DNA of 64,000 nucleotides from Candidatus Altimarinota bacterium (GCA_028696815.1 JAQVGG010000003.1:1-64000), one strand, 5' to 3'; numbered from the stretch's first letter, positions 22,032 through 34,500 are shown. Notes: generated by a model not told the origin, from the sequence alone. Numbers and translations: made by a program.

Positions 22032-22099
22032 AAAAAAATTTGTTAATTTTAAAGATATTGTTATAATACATAGTTAATTTAATTTATCAAAATAAAAAT

Positions 22100-22660
22100 A
22101 TGAAAATACCATTAACTTGAAGAAAAAAAGCGCTCATAATAGTTGATGTACAAGACTGATTTATTGTAGATAGAAATAAGTATATAATCCCTAAGATAGA
22201 GAAGATAATTAAACATATAGAATACGATTTAATAGTATCAACTCTTGCTCACAACAAAAAGGATAGTTTATGGATAAAACAAATATGATGGGAGGAATAT
22301 TTAGAAGAAAATGATCACAGAGAAAAGTCTATAGTCAAAGCTATAGATAGCAAAAAACATATCTTTATAGAAAAAGCTTCAAGAAGCGCATTTAAATGAG
22401 ATATATTTTTAAAAACAATTTTAAAAGAACAAGATATAAAAGAAGTTCATATAGTTTGAATAGAATCAAATGATTGTGTAATGGCTACGGCATTAGAAAG
22501 TATTGATTATTGATTTTTTACATTTGTAATTGAAGAAGCTACTGAAACTAGAACTACTGAAATAAATCATAAATATGCATTAGATATATTGAGATATCTA
22601 AAACTAACAAATAATTCTAAATTTGTCTGACATGATAAAATAAAGTTTGAGATAATTTAA
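22100..22660 (+). CDS. Isochorismatase-family cysteine hydrolase
   Basis: 186 aa. LIIVDVQDGFIVDRN gives the catalytic Asp, KASRSAF region the substrate lid, and VGIESNDCVMATALESIDYG the nucleophilic Cys. Related to nicotinamidases; the usual HxxD...H metal triad is weak (STLAHNKKDSLW), so substrate is uncertain. Followed by a strong terminator. Divergent from the CoA-binding gene. Confidence 0.85.
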
Positions 22661-22688
22661 AAGTATAACTTGGGTTATACTTTTATTT
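22659..22688 (+). terminator. Rho-independent terminator
   Basis: 11-bp stem AAAAGTATAAC/GTTATACTTTT followed by T-rich tract, beginning at the isochorismatase stop codon. Confidence 0.9.
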
Positions 22689-22805
22689 TTTATAAATAAA
22701 ACTTTTAATTAATTTTATATATTCCTTAAAAATAGTTAAAAAATAAAAAAATTTTTCTTTAATAAAAATATCTATATAATAATATAAATAAGTAATACTT
22801 AAACT

Positions 22806-23150
22806 ATGATAAAAGAAATAACAGCTACAGAATTTAAGACAAAATATCTAAATAATCTAGATACGCTCGAACTTATAGATGTCAGAGAAGAAAGTGAGTT
22901 TAATCAAATAAAAATTAAATGATCAAAACTTATTCCAATAAATCAATTATGACAAAGTTTAAATGAAATTGATTGGTCAAAAGAAGTGATTTTCATTTGT
23001 AGAACATGAGCAAGAAGTGAATATGTTACAAGCGCCTTAAAAGAAATGTGATATGAATGAATAAACCTGGCTTGATGAATAAATATATTAAGAATGAATT
23101 GTGAAGAATGTATAGAAAAATGAGATTTAAATAGAGATTATTTTTATTAA
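22806..23150 (+). CDS. Rhodanese-domain protein
   Basis: 114 aa single-domain sulfurtransferase: ELIDVREESEFNQIKIKGSKLIP, then the active loop FICRTGARSEYVTSAL with the catalytic Cys, and YEGINLAGGI. Moves sulfur between thiol acceptors in the cytoplasm. No signal peptide. The extra C-terminal CEECIEKGD could hold sulfur or metal. Upstream of a small exported-protein gene. Confidence 0.92.
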
Positions 23151-23162
23151 AATTTTTCAGAT

Positions 23163-23510
23163 ATGAAACTAAGCACTTTAGCAAAATCAACCATACTGTG
23201 TGCCTGATTAAGTACTTGAGTAACTAGTTTTGCTGACGGCGTCTCAAAAGATTTAAATGACATTGTTTGATTACAATCTCAATTTCAAAATACTTCATAT
23301 AAGACTCAAACTATAAAATGAATCTGACAAATGTATACCGAAATAGATTGAGTAGAACTTAATTGATCCTTAGATATGTTAATGATAAATACAGTAAGAG
23401 CAGTATGAGAACAAGTAGATAAAATTATACCTAAATGAGTTGATTTTAAGGTAAAACAGAAATCAAACTGAGAAATACAAGTTTATGTGTGATATAAGAT
23501 GAAATTCTAA
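23163..23510 (+). CDS. Small exported protein, unknown
   Basis: 115 aa with a clear signal peptide (KSTILCAGLSTGVTSFADG, cleavage likely after FA). Mature part of about 90 residues with no cysteines, ending KQKSNGEIQVYVGYKMKF. Starts 12 bases after the rhodanese gene. No family recognised. Confidence 0.75.
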
Positions 23511-23513
23511 AAT

Positions 23514-23543
23514 AATAAACTCCAGAATAATCTGGAGTTTATT
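23514..23543. terminator. Bidirectional terminator
   Basis: 13-bp perfect stem AATAAACTCCAGA/TCTGGAGTTTATT. The opposite-strand stop codon (23539-23541) lies in the stem. Confidence 0.92.
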
Positions 23544-24006
23544 TGTCAGTATATGAGTGATTATCTCTGCTTCAATTTAGTGTAGAAAAAACTTTTTTTC
23601 TATAATGCATTAATCTGTCTTCTATAGCTCCTAGTATATACTCTGGACTAAATTCTAAATCACATTCTTCATCATCATATATATAATGAAAAGCATCTTC
23701 AACTCCTTCAGCAAAATGAAACATCTCCTCCCATATACTTAAAGTTTCTTTAGCAAAATTTCTATCATCACTGTGTATTGTTTTATAATCCACTATTCAC
23801 AAGTCAATTATTTTATCAATAATAGCAATGACTTTATCTTGAAAGTCGTCTATCTCTAAAGCCAAAATATCAGCAACAGAATATTCATCTTCACCCCCTT
23901 TAAATAATACCACTTTTTTTCAATAAAATCATTGATCTATATCTATAGGATTTACACAAGGGTTATGTATAACTTTTTCCTGAAAACGATTTTTTACAAA
24001 AGTCAT
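23539..24006 (-). CDS. Hypothetical protein, 155 aa
   Basis: Acidic protein starting MTFVKNRFQEKVIHNPCVNP. A GTG further in would give a shorter form, but ATG 24004-24006 fits the gene above it (12-base gap). Contains ADILALEIDDFQDKVIAIIDK and LSIWEEMFHFAEGVEDAFHY, helical. No family recognised. Confidence 0.7.
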
Positions 24007-24017
24007 AAATATTTTGA

Positions 24018-24311
24018 TTAATTTAATTTACTTTTATTTATAAATGGTTGAGTGCTAGAATAATCGCTAGGTATTTCAAGTAAATCTTCAATTCTTACTC
24101 TTATAATACCATTTACTGTATCAATTGTTGCAAAAGGATAAGGATTATTCCTTTTAGATTGCATTTTTAAAAGATCCTCTAACTCGTGTCAACTAAATGT
24201 TACACACATGTCTCAGTTAAGTTGTCAATTGATAATCTCTCACTCATCAAAAAAACCTTGCACTGAAGTTCACTTAAGTATTATATAATCACGACTATAA
24301 TTTAGACCCAT
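24018..24311 (-). CDS. Hypothetical protein, 97 aa
   Basis: Begins MGLNYSRDYIILKGTSVQGF. Contains a compact beta-like segment FATIDTVNGIIRVRIEDLLE. Upstream member of a pair with the 155-aa gene. No family recognised; five TGA-Gly codons and tight spacing support it as real. Confidence 0.65.
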
Positions 24312-24398
24312 ATTTATTATTAAAAATAAATTTTACATAATATAACTGATTATGAAAATATGTCAAATGCAATAAGGTATAGTTTTATACTTATTAAA

Positions 24399-27300
24399 TT
24401 ATTTAGCTAAAACCCCTTTCCAGTACTCTATATCATTTATTTTATTCCAAGCATCACGTAACTCTTGCTTAAATTCTTCATATTCTTCTGGTGTATAATC
24501 AACACTCACATATGCAAAATCACCTTTTTTACCCTCAACAAAATCAAGTGCCAATTCTCATATATTAAACTTACTATTTAATTCATTGCAGTTTTCAAAC
24601 ATCAACTTATAAAATAGTAGTTGTCTAAAATATCAACCTTCTAAAGGTTTTTTATTTCAGTATTTGTCTGTTCATTTTATAGTTCAAGTACTCTTTACAC
24701 TTCATGTTTTATAGTCTACAAGCGCTACATTATCAATAAACATAGCTGATTGTATATTATGTCACTCTGAACTAGGTTCAGAGTCATAATTAGTTTTTAC
24801 TCATATAAGTTCAATTTTATCTATTTTTCAAGTTAAAGGTATTTCTTCAAATACTATATTTTTAGACCTGAAATTATATTCAGTAGCTATAACATTTCTT
24901 GTATTTTGAACAAAAATTTCATAGTATCATTGTAAAGAGTTTGTTCACCTCTCAAGCAGTCTTTCAAACTCTTCGTAAGTTAAATCGTATTTTTTGATCT
25001 CTTGAATAAACATCTCTTTTATATTTTCTAAGTTTATTATGTGATCTTTTTTCTTCTCTATTGTTAATACTTCTAGTACTTTATGATAAGCAGTTCAAAA
25101 TATCAGATTTTCATTACTAAGAAAAGGATATCTGAAAATAACTTCTCTTAAAAACTTTTTCGGATCTTCTATGAATTTATTTAGATCAGTTGCTGAAAGT
25201 TTGTAGTTTTCTAAAAATTTTTGTATATAGTTTAATTCATCATCATTTGTGTTTATCAAATGAGTATCAAGCATAGAATTTATAAGTATACTTTTTAGTT
25301 CTTCTTCACTTACATCTATATCAACGTTTTTTCACTCTATACCTATTTCAAGTACGAAACTAGATTGAAGTAAAAGTTTATTATCTTTTGCTCCAGGTAG
25401 AGTAAATATAAGTGATTTTTTGGCTCTAGTCATAGCAACAAAAAATAACCTTCTCTCTTCTTCTTGAGAAATCTCTTTTTCTAAATCTTTTTGTTCTTTT
25501 TCATCTAAATCAGCATATTGTAGTCCATTTCAAGCTATTCAAATAGGAAGTCTAAGTTTATCAGGTGCTTTTTTACCATTCCAATTTCATTCATATGCTC
25601 ATGGTATAAATACATAATCATACTCTAGTCATTTTGAGCTGTGTGCAGTTAGTATCTCTATATTTGAATCTATAGCTTTTATAGATTCTCTAAGTATTGG
25701 TAGAGAGTATTTTTTATATAAATCAAACTTATTTAAAATATTTTTCAGAGTTATATTTTTGTTGTTTTCTATATAGGATTTTATCTTATTTACAAGTGTA
25801 AAAATGTCTTGTAAATCGTCAAAACTACCGTTTTCTTCTAAATAATCAAATATATTCAGTTTTTCTAAAACATCCCTGATTAGAGAACTAATTCAAGAGT
25901 TTCAAAAAGTAGCATTTAAAGACAAAACAAGCTCTCTAAAAGCTATAATTTTTTCTAAATCTTTACTAGTTTCTATAAAAACAAGGTCATTTTCTATATC
26001 CTTTATGATATCCCATAATCATAGTTTAAATTTATTTCTACTATAGTTTTTTTGATAAAGAGCTCTTGCTATATGGATAACATCTATGTTTTCTACGTCT
26101 ATCATATCGCTTCTAAGCAAGTTCATCAAAGCTGTATCATCAAAGTATGGATCTTCTATAAATTTTAGGAAATCAAGCAGAAAAGTACAATAGTGATTGT
26201 TTAGTATATTTGAACTGTTTTTTGAGTTTACTTTGAATCATTTTTGTTGTAAAAAAAGTGACCATTCTTCTATCTGTTTATTTGTTTTTACTATGATAGC
26301 AAAAGTAGGAGCATTTTGTTGTCCTACCCCCTCTCCTCTCAAAGGAGAGGGCTGGGGTGAGGTATCTTCTATTGATTTTTTCTTTATTTCTTCATACACA
26401 AAAAGTTTTTCCTTTATATCATTTTCTAGTATAAAAAAACTAGTTTCTTTTATATCTTTATTTTTTCAAAGAGCCGTTAAATCTTTGCTTATATTTGCTA
26501 ATCTATTTGAGATTCTAGCATTGTTATTTTGTATCAAATTTTGAGATAGATCAAGTATATCCTGACTAGACCTATAATTACAATCCATAACTATATGTTT
26601 TGTGTCGGGATATTTACTAGCAAAATCAAGCATATTTTCTATATTTGCACCTTGAAAACGGTAGATTGATTGATCATCATCTCAAACTACCATTATATTT
26701 TGTTCTTCTGGATAATAATCTAAAATCAGATCTATAACTCTATTTTGACTATTGTTTGTATCTTGAAACTCATCGATCATGATAAACTGAAACTTTTCAG
26801 CATAATAAGCCAGTATCTCATCGTCAGTTTCAAACTTAGCAGTTACAAAATTGATCATATCAGCAAAATCATAAAATCATCTTTCTCTGATTTGCTTATT
26901 ATATTGCTCATAAATAAGATTTAGCTCGATTAGTTTATTTATATGAGTATCATACACTTTTTTATCTTTTTCTCTTCTTTTTTCTAGATCTCTTATCCTT
27001 TTATTATTCTCTAGTTCAAGTAATTTATTGTTATACTCTTGTTCCTGAGAATCAATTATTTTATCAAAATCATTTGGACTTATACCTTCTGTTTTCAGTT
27101 TACTTATCCTATCTTTTATATCTCTTAAATAAGCATATCTATCTACTGTGGTAAAAAGTTCTTTAACTTTTTGCTCTGAAATCAATTTATCAAGTATATC
27201 ACTAATAATCTCATAACTTTCTATATCATCTATGGTTTGTTTAGCTCTTTCTTCTAAAAATTTCTCTGGGAAATCTGAAATCACTTCTGAAGAAAAAGCA

Positions 27301-27581
27301 TGAAAAGTAGATACCTTTACTTTATAACCATCATGCCCCAAAAAATTAACAAGCCTTTTTCTTATAGCAATAACTCATGCATCGGTAAATGTTGTTATAA
27401 GTATATTTTCAGGATTAACTCAGGTTTGTTTAATAATATTTGCTGTCCTAAAAGCTATAATTTGAGTTTTTCAAGTACCCGGTCAAGCTACAACCATAAC
27501 TGGTCAGTAAATAGCATCAACTGCTTGTTTTTGAGCATCATTTAATTTATTGTATTCTGTTAAAAAAAGATTTTCAAGCAT
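24399..27581 (-). CDS. UvrD-like helicase with C-terminal PD-(D/E)XK nuclease
   Basis: 1060 aa. Motifs: LNDAQKQAVDAI, VVAGPGTGKTQII (I), TTFTDAGVIAIRKRL, FIMIDEFQDTNNSQ (II), VVGDDDQSIYRFQGA (III), CNYRSSQDIL (IV), LTAHSSKGLEYDYVFI (V), FFVAMTRAKKSLI (VI). The C-terminus has GTAYHKVLEV and the nuclease core IPLTGKIDKIELIG with ALVDYKTG, as in AddB/RecB-type nucleases. A palindromic element at 26324-26363 is translated in frame as TSPQPSPLRGEGVGQQ. Predicted role: end resection and recombination repair. Confidence 0.9.
26324..26363. repeat. Palindromic element inside helicase-nuclease
   Basis: Short form of the 17776 element: CCCTCTCCT/AGGAGAGGG hairpin and the GGGGTGAGGT end. Keeps the frame with no stop and encodes TSPQPSPLRGEGVG. 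Located before the strand FAIIVKTNKQIEEW, equivalent to LYRTNAQS in uvrD. Confidence 0.85.
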
Positions 27582-27616
27582 AAAATAAAGACTAAGTGTT
27601 AATTAGTCTTTATTTT
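27582..27616 (-). terminator. Terminator downstream of formyltransferase operon side
   Basis: 13-bp stem AAAATAAAGACTA/TAGTCTTTATTTT just before the helicase start; ends transcription of the 27667 gene. Confidence 0.85.
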
Positions 27617-27666
27617 ATGATTTAATTAAGAAATGTAAAGATAAGCTTAATTTTTATTAACTGTTT

Positions 27667-28437
27667 TTACTTATTATATGGTAAGTCATCTTTTAAATCA
27701 ACTTCTCAAGCAAAAACCGTTCATACTGGGAAATCTAATTCATCTACAGACTGAGAATCTAGTAATATAACATTTCTTGTATCTTTTCAATCCCAAACTA
27801 TTTTACCCGTTACTATCAATTGTGTTACTTTCCATTGCACATCATGTTCCACTGCATTAACCTTTGTTTTAACATCTTGTGGACTTAAACATCATGCTAA
27901 TGAAACTGGTACTTGAACTATAATCGGACCATCATCAACTTTTTCTGTTACATAATGCATAGTAACACAAGTTTGATTAATTTTTCAAGTAGTATAATCT
28001 TCCCAAATTTTTTGATGTAATTTATCTCCATACATACCTATTCACCCGTAAGGCGGTTTAGTTGGACCCGGATGGATATTTACTGTAGTTCTTTCAGATG
28101 TTCAAATAACATACTTTAACCATCATGATAAAAATATATAATCAAGTTTGTTTTCCTTTATGATATCATCATAAAATCTGATAAATTCTAATGTAGTTAT
28201 TAAATCATCAGAATGTGGGTCTCAGTCTGGAAAATCTGTAGACAAATGAAATAATTCACCAAAACCTAAATCTGTGACTTTATTTTCTATAGATCAGTTT
28301 GTATTATTACTTACTATAATTGCAACCTGAGCATTTATGTCTCCTGATTTTACTTTTTTAAGTAACGCCTCAATACCAGTTCATTCTCATGATCAAAATA
28401 GTCATATTCTAAGATTTTCTTTTACTTTATATATCAT
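27667..28437 (-). CDS. PurN-like formyltransferase
   Basis: 256 aa. LRIGLFGSGEGTGIEALLKKVK, VAIIVSNNTN, YIFLSGWLKYV, VNIHPGPTKPPYGGIGMYGDKLHQ and TCVTMHYVTEKVDDGPII match the GART/formyltransferase family with the catalytic Asn-His-Asp set (VNIHPG; DDGP). Uses 10-formyl-THF. Longer than E. coli PurN (212 aa) through a C-terminal tail. No other purine genes nearby, so exact acceptor is uncertain. Confidence 0.85.
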
Positions 28438-28519
28438 ATAAATTAAATTAGTATATAATTCATTTTATACTATAATTGAAAAATTTTAAAAAGCAAACTT
28501 TTATTGACTATTGGATTAT

Positions 28520-28735
28520 TTATTTTTTATTTAATCTATCTTCTCTTCTTATTGCTCACTCAATACACTTGCTACAGTTATGCATTCAGTTTTCTACTAT
28601 AGCTTCTGTAATAAGTCTTGTTCTTTCTACTTCGTCGCCTATATGTGAAATATTTATAATTATTTTCTTAAAAGTAGTTCTATTTTCTGCTGAAGCAGCA
28701 CATCATTTTTTATCACATCAATTACATCATGACAT
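28520..28735 (-). CDS. Small cysteine-rich protein, 71 aa
   Basis: Begins MSGCNGCDKKGCAAS and later has HNCSKCIEGAIRRE: CxxCx4C then CxxC, a likely metal-binding set of five cysteines. Three TGA-Gly codons. Lies between the transglutaminase gene and the formyltransferase on the same strand. A plus-strand frame across it is a shadow. Confidence 0.65.
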
Positions 28736-28784
28736 AAATGTTTTATTAATTTATAAAGTTTTGACATCAAACAATAGGTATTTA

Positions 28785-30578
28785 TTAATAATAACTTATA
28801 TTATATCAAATAATATAATCATTTGTTCAATCAGATAATTTTCTATTAAATAGGTATTTTCAATCTAAATCATAATTAAACTGATTTTGCATAGTGTATT
28901 CTATATTTTCATCAGTAACAACAATGTAATTTAAGTTTTTTATGTATTTTTTATTTCAATCTACATTTATAGTATAATCATCTCAAAGTATTTGAAAATC
29001 TAGCACTTTTTTGAAATCAGATATAGTTAAATTTCTATTTCAAAAAGAGTACTTTATCCTCAGGTTTGCAGAATCAAGAAGATTATAATTAGAATTGGGA
29101 TGACTAGATGCATATGTATATATATTACTTAAAACTAATTTCTGCCTAGATTCTAAAGATGTAGTTTTTAAAGTAGATGGTAAATCAGCTTGATTATATC
29201 TATTTACGTAAAATAAATCCTTTGGAAGTTTATAATAATAGTATTCGTCAAAAGTTCTTGTTGATATAGCTCAAATCGGATCATCAAATGTTGGATCATA
29301 GTATTTATCCTCTATTCTAACCCATGCATGACCTATATCTGGAAAATCTTTAGCATCAATCACATATCATCTAATAACCTCTAAATCATATATTCATGCA
29401 TACATAAGCATATATGCCATAAGTTTTGTATATCATTCACAAGTAGTTTCTCTATCTTCAAAAGCCTTAATTCATGAATAAATCTCATAATCATTTAATT
29501 TAAACTTTTCAGTATATTTTATATTTGATAAAATCCAAGCGTAAATTGCTTTTAATTTTTCTTCTTTTGTGAGTCACTTAGTAAGATTATCTGTAATTGT
29601 TTTTAAATTACTAAATATTGCGTCAGTATCTTCAACTAAATACTTTTTATCATCTTTTAACTCCTTTAAAAAATACCACTTGTTTATAACCGAATCTAGT
29701 AGATCCTTATTTATAAGCTTAACTTTTGAATAGTTAGATATAAAGTTAAATTTATCTTTATCATCTAAATAAATAATTAAATTATTTGAGTTAATTCAAG
29801 TTCTATCTAAATCACTTTTATAAACTCAGTAAGTATCTTCTAAATAATTAAGTGTAGAAAAATTATATGTATAATATTTATCTTTGTCTTCAAAAAATGG
29901 TATTTCGTTACTTATAAATCAGTTAAAATTTCCTTTTGATTTAGAGTATGGTATCTTAACTTCAGTTTTATAAGTTTCTACAAACCAAAAATTATCTTCA
30001 GAAGATTTTTTTACAACTATTCAAGATTTATCTTTGAAATAAGAATAATTACTAGAATCTAATTTATAATAACTTTCAAAAGTAAGCCTTTTTATATCAT
30101 TTCAATCTACAAATTCAAAATTTTCATTTAAAGTATATAACTCTTTATTAGCTACTATAAGTTCACTAATATAAGTTGGTATACTTACATTATTTAAATT
30201 ATTTTTTAAATCGCTTCTTATAAGAGATTCTTTAAACTGTTGATTTTTAAGTCTTTTGTTTAACTCATCCTCTTTTTGTCATATAAAATCAAATCTTTTT
30301 ACTTTAACTTTATTTAACTGCTCAGAATTAAGTTTATATAGATAATTAATTAAATTGTAATTTGTAGTAGATAATTTCGATGTATTTAAAACCTTTTCTA
30401 TTCTATCATTTAATTTTTTATAAATTTCGTATTGCTTATCTAAACTATACTTAGTTTCAAAAGCATATACAATCTTGTTATATGATAGTTTAAGTTTTAA
30501 GTTTGTATACTCTGCTCAAACTGTACTAGTAGCTAGTAAAAAGTAACTAGTAATTAGTATTGTAAGAATCTTTTTCAT
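28785..30578 (-). CDS. Secreted transglutaminase-like protein
   Basis: 597 aa with signal peptide (LTILITSYFLLATSTVGAE). The transglutaminase core is near residues 395-470: YAWILSNIKYTEKF, ETTCEGYTKLMAYMLMYAGI (catalytic Cys), IGHAWVRIEDKYYDPTFDDP (His and Asp). Long Asn/Lys-rich flanks of unknown fold. Family members are papain-like proteases or cross-linkers; a surface or envelope role is likely. Confidence 0.88.
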
Positions 30579-30596
30579 AAAGATGTAAATAAAAAT

Positions 30597-30625
30597 AATA
30601 AGCTCGGATAACCGAACTTATTATA
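30597..30625 (-). terminator. Terminator of the S41 protease gene
   Basis: Stem ATAAGCTCGG/CCGAACTTAT with one mismatch, between protease stop and the transglutaminase start. Confidence 0.7.
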
Positions 30626-30655
30626 TATTTTTTTCTTATCAAAACAAAATTATTT

Positions 30656-32203
30656 TTATCTGATTTCAAGTGCTTTTTTAAATTGTGGATCATTATTTCT
30701 ATCTGTTATATATCAATCCAAAAGTACTTCTATATCAGGAGCAATTCATACATTATCTATTCAAGTTTCAGTTCATCATGTGAACCATTTTGCAATTGTA
30801 TATTTTAAAGATGATCAATCGTTATATTCTCTCATAGTTTGAACAGAGCCTTTTCAGAAAGTATTTTCTCAAACTAATGTAGCATTAGGAAAATAATCTT
30901 TTAGAGTTCAAATCATGATTTCTGATGCTGAAGCACTTCATGAGTTTTGTAAAACTACAAGTTTATATTTAGAAAAATCTATTAAATCAAATCATTCTGA
31001 TTTATATGCTATATTACCTGATCTATATTTAACAATTGCTGTTGGCTCTCACTCTGGGACAAAAAATGATAACATATTTGTAACTTGATCTAGATATCAT
31101 CCTGGATTATTTCTTAAATCGAAAATTATTTTTGTAATATTTTTATTTTTTTGTAATTCTTCTAATGCAGCTTTAAAATCATTAAAAGTATTTGGTCAGA
31201 AAAATTTTAATTGTATATAAAAAGTCGAAGAATTTATTACTTCATATTCTATATCTTTTATAACTATATTTCATCTAGTAACTATCACATTAAAGACTTC
31301 AGAGTTTCTTCTAATAGTTAATTCAACTGTTGTTCAAGCGGGTCATTTTATCCAAGAAACTGCTTCCTGTAAAGAATTTCCTTCCTCTATCTTTCTACCA
31401 TCTACATGAGTAACTACATCTCATCATTTTAATCATGCTTTTTCTGCTGGACTTCAAATTATTGGTGAAACAATAGTTATCTCACCAGGTGTATCCATGT
31501 CTACATAAGCTCAGATTCATTCATATTCTCAAGTTAAACTTTCGTTAAAATCTTTATTTTCAGTAGGTGGAAAATAAACAGTATATTTATCTTTTGTACC
31601 TTCTGCTAAGCCCTGTATTGCAGAATTCATCATTTCAGTTTCATCTAGATTATCTTGATCAAAATGAGTAGTAGTTAAAGTCTTATAAACATCTGAAAAA
31701 ATTAATTTTTTTTGTATTACAGAACTATTAGATCAATAAACATCAATACTATATTTGTTGTTTTCTAATACAGTATTTACAAAGTTAAAATCCTTTTGTT
31801 TAGCATTTCTTAAAGTTAATTCATTTTTTCAAATTTGATCTACAAAAGAGGTATTAAAAAATTTTTCAGTTAATTTATAAAAAACATAAGCATTAATAGG
31901 TTTATTTTTATAAATATATATATCATTATTTTCTATTAAATCTAAATAAACAAGTTTTTGCAATGAACTATATAGTTCACTATCTTTTGAAACTCATTTA
32001 AAATTTAGATTTATATATTTATAAGTATCTGGAATATTTTTAGTAAAATAATCTCAGTAATAATTAAAAAATTCTTCTCTTGATACCTCTTTTTCAAGTC
32101 TTTCAGCTTCTTCTGTACTTATTATTTCTATAGTTGCTGCTTGAGTATATGAAAAACTAAATAATAAATATATAGTTAATAAAAATGTAAAAATTCCTTT
32201 CAT
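30656..32203 (-). CDS. S41 C-terminal processing protease with PDZ
   Basis: 515 aa with signal peptide (FTFLLTIYLLFSFSYTQA). Order: an Asn-rich N-terminal domain, PDZ-like part (GIGAYVDMDTPGEITIVSPI, AGLKGGDVVTHVDGRKI), then the catalytic domain: IIFDLRNNPGGYLDQV, VVLQNSGSASASEIM (Ser) and GENTFGKGSVQTM (Lys). Ser-Lys protease acting outside the cytoplasm on C-termini of exported proteins. Confidence 0.93.
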
Positions 32204-32249
32204 AATAAAAATTAAGTTTAAATTATATAATGTGGAGTAATTTTATTTA

Positions 32250-32292
32250 AAAAACACAAAAAAGAAAATGAATATTTTCTTTTTTGTGTTTT
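32250..32292. terminator. Long terminator hairpin
   Basis: 20-bp perfect stem with GAA-type loop between the 80-aa membrane gene and the protease gene; A/T-runs on both sides. Confidence 0.9.
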
Positions 32293-32294
32293 TA

Positions 32295-32537
32295 TTACTT
32301 GTTCATAATCTCATTTGGTGTTCAAACCATTAATTCTAATCCTCAAAAAGGATATAAAACTCACCAAAATATCAAAAATAGTCATAAGAATATTAAAACT
32401 ATATACGTTCAACCATTTCATAAGTATCTTTCTGCCCAAACAAAGTTTCAAGTCCAAGATTTAACAACTCTTCTGTATTTTAAAATTCATACTCATGTTA
32501 ATATAAGTAAAACAGCGTAAAATAAATCTATAAGCAT
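32295..32537 (-). CDS. Small membrane protein, 80 aa
   Basis: Two hydrophobic helices (LFYAVLLILTGVGIL and YIVLIFLGLFLIFWGVLYPF) separated by a basic loop KYRRVVKSWTGNFVWAERYL; so cytoplasmic loop is likely. Only readable with TGA as Gly (eight codons). Follows the 111-aa membrane gene by 3 bases. Function unknown. Confidence 0.75.
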
Positions 32538-32539
32538 AA

Positions 32540-32875
32540 TTATTTTTTTAAATTATTTAATAATTCAGGATTGTTTTTGATTTGCTCCAATATAGTATTT
32601 AAAGAATTTTGATCTCAAGCACTTCAAGTACTAGTATCCATTAATGATTTTAATACATTTTCAGTTATAGGTTTTACTAAATCTGTAATAATATTAATTA
32701 CATGATTAATTATCCATTCCTTATCTAGTTGAGGAAAAATATATACAAAAAAATAGACCATACCTAAAACAACAAATAACTTTAAAATTAAACCAAAAAC
32801 TCTAGAATGTTTTTGTCTTTTTAATTCCTTATAAATATAATCAATTTTTTCTTCAGTAGATAAATAATTTGTCAT
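32540..32875 (-). CDS. Membrane-anchored small protein, 111 aa
   Basis: N-terminal basic helix (STEEKIDYIYKELKRQKHSR), one strong transmembrane segment (VFGLILKLFVVLGMVYFFVYIF), then an amphipathic helix and a tail TSTGSAGDQNSLNTIL that needs TGA-Gly. Immediately upstream of the 80-aa gene, likely one operon. Function unknown. Confidence 0.75.
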
Positions 32876-32943
32876 TTTAATAAATTAATTTTTAATATTA
32901 TCATTTTTCTTTTCTCTTTTAACTTTTAACTTTCCTCTTTCCT

Positions 32944-34428
32944 CTATTTCGCATCTTTCCATGATTTTCAAATCTCTATATCAACTTTTAATTCAACCTT
33001 ATCTTTATTGTTTATATCATGTTTTGATTTTTTTAAAACTCATTGCATTATATCAAAAACTCACGTCCTTAAAGTGTTTTCTTCTCATGGATATACATCA
33101 AATACAAGCTCATCATGAACTTGCATAATCATCTTTGATTTTAGTTTCTTTTTTAGGATAAAATCATGAACTTCTAGCATAGCTATTTTTATGATATCCG
33201 CACTAGTTCACTGAATTGGCATGTTTATAGCTTCCCTTTCAGCTGATTGTTTTATAATCCTATTTGCATCATTTATACCATTTATATATCTCTTCCTTCA
33301 AAAAAGTGTTTCTACATATCATTTTTCTTCGCAAAACTTTATAGTATTATCAAGAAACTCTCTTACTTTAGGATAAGATTCATAAAATTTATCTATATAG
33401 ATTTTAGCATCTTTTTGAGAAATAGCTATCATTTTTGATAATCAAAAAGCACTTATACCATATATAACTCAAAAATTAACAGCTTTAGCTATTTTTCTTT
33501 GTGAACTGGAAATAGTTTCCGTCCCAAAAATAAACTCAGCAGTTTTATGGTGGATATCAACTCAAGAATTAAAAGCTCAAATCAGATTTTCATCTCAAGA
33601 CATAATAGCAAGTAATCTTACTTCAACTTGAGAATAATCCGATGCCATTATAGATCATTTTTCCCATCTAGATACAAAAGCATCCCTCACCTCTCAAGCT
33701 ATTCAATCTGAGCTAGGTATATTTTGTAAATTTGGCTCTGTACTAGATAGTCTACCTGTTGAAGCTACAGTTTGATTATATGAAGTATGAACTAAATCAT
33801 CCTCATCTGCTATATCAAGAAGTCATTCAATATATGTAGATAATATCTTTGTATAGTGTCTATAATCGACTATATCTTGAGCAACTGGGTAGTCATGAGC
33901 TAAATCTCAAAGTACTTCAGCTGATACGCTCCATCAAGTTTTAGTTTTCTTTCATTTAGGTAAAGCTAACTTATCAAAAAGTATTTCTCAAACCTGTTTT
34001 GGAGAGTTGATATTAAATTCAGTTCAAACTTGTTCATAGATTTTCTTTCTAAGAAAATCTATCTCATTTTTTAAAAGGATTCAGATTCATTTAAGTCTAT
34101 CTCTATCAATTTTAACTCAAGATATTTCCATATCTTTTAATACTTCTGTAAGAGGAATCTCTATATCATTTAATATACTGTTTTCTGTAAGGTGTTCTTT
34201 TTTTTGTGCTTTATAAAGTTTAGCAGTTATGTATACATCCTCTCATGAATAATTTGAAGCAACACTTAAATCAACATCTTTAAAATTTATCTTTGCCTTA
34301 TCTGTTACACTATCATAACTTATCATCTCATACTCAAAATCTCTCAATGCTAGCTTATCCAGAGATAATCACCTAACTCAAGGAGCTTTTATATACTCAC
34401 CAAGTAATGTGTCATAAAATTTTGCCAT
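32944..34428 (-). CDS. polA: DNA polymerase I, polymerase domain with partial exo domain
   Basis: 494 aa, much shorter than full PolA (about 930) and than Klenow (605). Starts inside the 3'-5' exonuclease fold ([31 protein letters not shown]), so exo motifs I and II and the 5' nuclease are absent. Polymerase motifs intact: [29 protein letters not shown] (A), [20 protein letters not shown] (B), [13 protein letters not shown] (C). No TGA-free upstream extension is open. Expected role: gap filling without proofreading. Confidence 0.92.
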
Positions 34429-34500
34429 GAAAATAAATTAATAATTATTAATTACAAATTATGAATTATTGTAATAGTATTTGAAAAAATACAAAATTAA

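Noticed and set aside
26877-27341. Separate gene for a 154-residue helical protein on the minus strand
   Set aside because: It is the middle of the helicase-nuclease, bounded only by TGA-Gly codons.
28476-28838. 120-codon plus-strand frame
   Set aside because: Shadow of the Cys-rich gene at 28520-28735 and of the transglutaminase 3' end, both better supported in code 25.
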